Positions 60,062 through 64,000 of a DNA stretch of 64,000 nucleotides are shown piece by piece. Origin of the DNA: Druceiella hillmani (lineage: Eukaryota > Arthropoda > Insecta > Lepidoptera > Hepialidae); NCBI GenBank assembly GCA_039881145.1, contig JAYKKI010000087.1, positions 6,644,001-6,708,000 on the forward strand, in the 5' to 3' direction. The notes beneath the pieces were generated by a model. The model made no database searches. It was not told where the DNA came from and worked only from the letters and a program-made list of their open reading frames with translations. Within the stretch, counting starts at the first letter, position 1. Every line of letters begins with the position of its first letter. The position numbers and the translations under genes are program-made.

Positions 60062-60223
60062 TATTGAATATATTTGGCGTTAATTTTGTAGAAATTCATT
60101 ATTATTGCAAAGATCTTTGCTAATATCCCACCTGAAGATGTTGTAATACAACGAAACCTAGGTCGTGGTAAAGAAATTAAAGATAGTAGAAATAATACTA
60201 CATCACGTAGTTTCATTTAATTG
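60062..60223 (+). mobile_element. Short hammerhead-type element with ~9-13 bp TSD (copy 7)
   Basis: Starts tattgaatatatttggcgtt and ends tttcatttaattgtg. The flanks share gataaggaa, extendable to tgtggataaggaa if microhomology is counted (60049-60061 and 60222-60234). The inverted left half seen in other copies is shortened: after attcattattattgcaaaga it passes straight to the hammerhead-bearing half. Confidence 0.85.
60128..60168 (+). ncRNA. Hammerhead-like ribozyme motif, best preserved copy
   Basis: CCAC (60128-60131), CTGAAGA (60132-60138), one extra T, GTTGT-AAT-ACAAC, GAAA, CCTAGGT, C, GTGG (60165-60168). Stem I is 4 bp. Stem II is 5 bp with a 3-nt loop. Stem III closes as A-U, C-G, C-G with a UA turn. 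The cleavage triplet is GUC. This is the minimal short-stem-III architecture described for Penelope-like elements, which may act as dimers. The unpaired U preceding stem II is the one deviation from the textbook core. Confidence 0.7.
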
Positions 60224-60234
60224 TGGATAAGGAA

Positions 60235-61297
60235 CATAATACAAAACAAGCAATTGTAACTCATTTGTTATGTAGACTTTTAGTATGTTTTAGTTTGTTG
60301 ACATACAAAAACGCATATTTTATGACTTTTGTATTTTATGTATGTTGAATATATAATAGTTTCACTAAAGTTGTGAAGGACACTTTTAATTCTTATTCTG
60401 AATCTGATATAGGCGCTTCAAAGACATTTAGTTGAACTGACACTTGTCTCATCACCGCACATTTTGTCATGTACTTATTTTTTATATTACTGTCCTATGC
60501 GGAATCGTGTGTCCCAATGACAAAAATTTATTTAAATTATATTAAAATTTTCAAATTCATTTTAATATAAGTTTTCCTTCCGTTACAGTTATTGTCACAC
60601 TCAAAACCCGCGGCAATAACAACAACACGACCAACCCCACTTTTTTTTTAATTTTAAGACACATTTGTACAAAATACATTTTGTAGCCATTACAACGGGT
60701 TTAATGGTAAATTGATTAATTTTCAGTAATTTGTTTAACAAACTATTCCATTCTTTTTATATTATTATTGAATTTTAAATAATATGTGATATCAATGTAC
60801 GTATTAAAACTTATAGAGAATTTTCTAATTTAATTCAAAAATTTTGAATGACTACCTCTGAAAACAAATTACAATTAGAAATACATTTTAACAGTTTGTT
60901 ACATTCAATTTTCCATAAGTCTTTATTAGAAAATGTAGATAATTTGTATGTAGAATGACTACTCACACTGGAATTTTTCTGAACAGAAAATATTATGATA
61001 CTTTTTCTGCCATATTTGAAAATTATTTCGCGTTACCTAATACATTAAAAAGTTTCTGCCTCGAGTACCAATATAGTCACAAGAGCGTAATTAAACTGTT
61101 TTCTGCTTCACTTAATAGCTCTCTTAATAGCGCTTACGGTAATAACACAGGAAAGTTTGCAACAAAATATCTTGGTAAAATTGTGATAAATAAAGGAATA
61201 TACTTTGGATATGAGAATTATTTTGAAGTTTTTATGAAAATGTTTCTAATTACGGTTTGCTCACAAATCCTAAGTAAATAAGTGTTTTTTTTAAATA
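60235..61297. other. AT-rich stretch with one 108-codon frame
   Basis: The frame at 60955-61281 is among the longest non-repetitive ones in the window and is less AT-driven than most, but it has no recognised domain or splice context. It ends just before the element at 61310, so it could be part of a decayed gene or transposon. I do not call it a gene. Confidence 0.35.
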
Positions 61298-61309
61298 AAC
61301 ATCATTTTT

Positions 61310-61656
61310 CACAATTAAATGAAACTACGTGATGTAGTATTATTTCTACTTTCTTTAATTTAATTAAGTTATGGAACACCGAAAATTATAATTTGAACTG
61401 ACTAATTCTATTTACTGAAATATTTATCGATATTGAATATATTTGACGTTAATTTTGTAGAAATTCATTATTCACAATTAAATAAAACTACGTGATGTAG
61501 TATTATTTCTACTTACTTTAAGTTCTTTCCCACGATCTAGGTTTCGTTGTATTATAATATCTTCAGGTGGGATATTAGCAAATATTAAAATCTTCACACG
61601 TAGTTTCATTTAATTGTGAATAATGAATTTCAACAAAATTAACGCCAAATATATTC
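61310..61656 (-). mobile_element. Hammerhead-type element with 12-bp TSD and partial tandem (copy 8)
   Basis: Starts cacaattaaatgaaactacg and ends acgccaaatatattc. Direct repeats aacatcattttt lie at 61298-61309 and 61657-61668. The left 50 bp is a first truncated copy of the family start. After ~70 bp of other sequence, a full element follows (61434-61656) with both inverted halves. The shared TSD shows that the whole 347-bp composite inserted as one event. Confidence 0.85.
61530..61570 (-). ncRNA. Hammerhead-like motif, degraded stems II and III
   Basis: CTGAAGA and GAAA are kept and stem I CCAC/GTGG pairs. Stem II (ATTAT against ACAAC) and stem III (CCTAGAT) carry mismatches. Confidence 0.4.
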
Positions 61657-61668
61657 AACATCATTTTT

Positions 61669-62639
61669 GTTAAATATCAGTTGTGATGCGACTTCATTCG
61701 CATGTGGTAAATTCACATTGTTAACGTAAATTATTATTAAATTGACTTCAAGATTAATATAGGTCACGGCATCTATTAAATATTATAAAAGTTCCAAATA
61801 ACTAAGAACACATTGTGTTCGAAATTTAAGTTGCCAGATTTTCTATTTAATTCGTCAATTGCTATAAAATATATATGCTGTCCCAATCCCGACAGAATCT
61901 ACCATTAAAACTTCAACAAAATGCTTTTAATTATTCTTGCGTGATGCACGAAATAATAAAAAGATTCAAGAATAAACGTACAAACATTTAAAAACGATAC
62001 TTTTTTGTTTTATTATTTTTGTTGTCTACTGAAACATTTTTTCTTGAGTTCGTTTTATATATGGGTTCTAGCCTAACCATTTCTAAAATTTCATTATATA
62101 TTTAGATAATAAAGTATGTTACAACTAAGTTTTTTCAGCCTATTACAAAACCTAAACAAATTAAATTTGGAAAATTGAGAACACATTCACGTTTCATACT
62201 AACTGAAGAAAAAAGTAAGTTTATGAAACTTATATAGATCAACGAAAAAATTAATTTACGCAGTATGGTCAACACTGACCTAAACACGAGGTAAAAAATT
62301 GTCTCACCTCTTAATTGAGTCACTCAAATCGCCATCTTAATTAATTCATTAGTTTTTATGTGTACATATCCAACTAAAGAAAAAACTATGTTCCGGTAAA
62401 TGTGATAAATATTTTCCAATAACGAGTTAACTTTACAACTTTCAGGTTTTCAACAAAAACTGAACTATTTATTTAAAAGAATCTATCAGAAATCTTATCG
62501 GTTACTTTCAAAATGAATAGGATATCGGATACATATATATTATAACAAATAACTGGACATGATGTTTGGTCCCTCGTATTACTATAATGTGATAAATCTA
62601 GTGAGAAGTTTGATAACGCTTATATTATTTTGGGCTTAA
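61669..62639. other. Gene-free AT-rich stretch
   Basis: No supported feature. It ends at the TTAA at 62636-62639, which looks like the target site of the piggyBac element to the right. Confidence 0.5.
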
Positions 62640-62938
62640 CCTTTAACCACCTACCTGACCTAAATAGACCACTAACGCCGAGGTAACGTCTAGCAGATGT
62701 AAACTTATAAAATGATCATAAAAGATTGTATTTGCGTGTCCGATTCTTATTTTCTGAACTTTTATAATTGATAAGATTAATGTTTTAGGTGAAGTGATTT
62801 CAGGTCATTAATAAAAAAACGTTCCAAATCAAAAGTACAATGTTTATTCTTGAGATCAACAAAGTCTTCGTATTTTATAAAGCCTTCGTATTTTTATAAT
62901 TATAATATGATCACACATGAACTATAACTATTCTTAAT

Positions 62939-62941
<3 letters not shown>

Positions 62942-63018
<77 letters not shown>

Positions 63019-63029
63019 ATATATATATA
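62942..63029. repeat. (TA)n microsatellite
   Basis: TA repeats with a tgta and a tt interruption, located within the 3' region of the piggyBac element. Confidence 0.95.
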
Positions 63030-63102
63030 CTTATGAAAATAAATCAAAAAGGGTACCTCTAAATTTATACAAAAAAATGACAGCTCTTATATTTAGGCAT
63101 AG

Positions 63103-64000
63103 TTAGTGGCTGAATTTGCATTCTTTGAATACGTGATCGCAGCATGTATGGTACATCGGTTTGCTACATGGGAAACAACAATATTTTGTACGTCTCTTCA
63201 TTCAGCTAGGGCAGAAAGTCTTTCGAATACTTGGATCTATTTTCATATATTTTTTGGTGGAGAAAGATCAGGCGGGTCAGAAGGACCATTACCGAGTTTA
63301 ACGCAATTCATTCTAACCGCAGTTTATGTGGAATCCTGTTATTATATACACGTAATTAAATTTCGGTCAACACTAATTCCCGTGCAAATGAGAGCAGAAA
63401 AGAACCACGTTCGATTTTGTTTTATTTGTCCAGTTATTATATAGTACAAAAGCATTTACACCATTTATATCTATCATTTTAAAAAATAAAACCATGGGCC
63501 ACCTTCGTGTTCTTTGCAAGCTAGAATAAATTGAACATTTTTTGTCCACTTTATCTGCCTCTCCTTTTGTTTTTTGTAGTCGGTAATCATAACGGGTTTA
63601 ATGGTTGTAACTACCCTCTATACCCTTACAAAGACGTATAAGAGATTGTATATGGATACCGAGACGTTTCTCTATATCATTTAGCCCCATGTCATTCAAT
63701 CCTCCGCAATGATGTATACATGCATTCTAAAGTATTGCATTCTAGAGTATCTACTAACAATAGTACCTTTAGTCCATACTTATTTGGCTTTGATTTTAAA
63801 CCCATAGCGTCCATTGAATCTTACAAGCATTTCCTCAATACAAACATGAGAATCCAGAGTGTAATGTTGTTTTCAATTAATAATAAACTTATCAAATAAC
63901 TCTAAAATTGTAGAAAGTTCAACATAATATAATCTTTTAGTTCTTGTTTCAAAATCTCCAATACGTGGACAATTAATCAAAAGCAAAAAACCTGTTCTTA
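63103..64000 (-). pseudogene. piggyBac transposase pseudogene, C-terminal half
   Basis: Cut-and-paste DDE transposase of the PGBD/piggyBac superfamily, broken by stops and frameshifts. Segments appear in family order. DFETRTKRLYYVELSTILEL (about 63890-63955) is the alpha-helical part before the second catalytic block. YTLDSHVCIEEMLVRFNG (63807-63866) corresponds to the family's DE(x)LV(x)F(x)GR. KPNKYGLKVLLLVDT (about 63742-63789) follows, with the KP-KYG(I/L)K motif and the D. IHIQSLIRLCKGIEGS corresponds to the P-T-x-V-x-RL--P segment. Then come MIDINGVNAFVLYNNW (63430-63478) and ARELVLT (63366-63386). The tail RRTKYCCFPCSKP...CC..H..KECKFSH and its stop at 63103 form the C-terminal Cys-rich domain. 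A forward frame at 63106-63444 is only the antisense shadow. Confidence 0.85.

Larger units (their letters stand above)
62640..64000 (-). mobile_element. piggyBac-type transposon, 3' portion (runs off the window)
   Basis: The transposase remnant (63103-64000) is read leftward. Beyond its stop, TTAA (62636-62639) is followed by cctttaaccacctacctg, the expected form of a piggyBac terminal repeat next to its obligatory TTAA target. A (TA)n tract (62942-63029) has expanded inside the 3' untranslated part. The 5' half, the other terminal repeat and the second TTAA would lie beyond 64000. Confidence 0.65.

Noticed and set aside
60955..61281. 108-codon plus-strand frame beside the 61.3-kb element
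   Set aside because: Composition is somewhat gene-like, but there is no known domain, no upstream signals, and nothing to separate it from chance or a decayed transposon.
63106..63444. 112-codon plus-strand frame
   Set aside because: It is antisense to the piggyBac transposase remnant, whose conserved motifs read on the minus strand.

Overview
This window looks like intergenic DNA from a large, AT-rich animal genome. There are no operons, closely packed reading frames or Shine-Dalgarno sites. Instead it has long (TA)n and (GT)n tracts, a tRNA-headed SINE, Penelope-like retroelement (PLE) remnants with hammerhead-ribozyme-like motifs, and decayed piggyBac and mariner transposases. The SINE type, the PLE C-terminal signature and the microsatellite style suggest a mollusc, perhaps a cephalopod. 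That assignment is inference. I recognise no conserved host protein-coding gene. Apart from the remnants listed, the open frames of 60-120 codons look like chance frames or translated microsatellites.

Layout. 1-7.8 kb: AT-rich sequence with one hammerhead-type element (2.6-2.8 kb), two Helitron-like 3' ends and two (TA)n tracts. 7.8-8.2 kb: a TTAA-flanked foldback MITE next to a 3 x 43-bp tandem array with a CRE-like motif in each unit. 11.8-13.1 kb: a PLE pseudo-LTR followed by a 1.1-kb palindrome of two PLE 3' ends, both keeping the ORF C-terminus. 22.4-24.2 kb: a 1.77-kb element with 49-bp terminal inverted repeats. 27.7-27.9 kb: a hammerhead element with a 10-bp target-site duplication. 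31.2-37.1 kb: a local rearrangement cluster with three copies of an ~0.8-kb unit in +/-/+ order, two copies of a 220-bp unit, several (TA)n tracts, and a 0.57-kb purine/pyrimidine foldback. 40.6-53.4 kb: four long near-perfect hairpins, a 2-kb inverted-repeat pair, a possible secreted-peptide exon, a SINE, a mariner remnant and another hammerhead element. 54.7-55.1 kb: a degenerate ~122-bp tandem array. 58.7-61.7 kb: three more hammerhead elements. 62.6-64.0 kb: the 3' part of a decayed piggyBac transposon running off the right edge.

The main connecting theme is the hammerhead-like family. It has seven loci here, and at least four of them share the same pair of termini and are flanked by direct repeats of about 9-13 bp. 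That pattern fits target-primed retrotransposition of a short non-autonomous element descended from a PLE pseudo-LTR. Two loci (32134-32174 and 60128-60168) keep the CUGAAGA and GAAA boxes, the GUC cleavage triplet and stems I, II and III, with one extra U before stem II.
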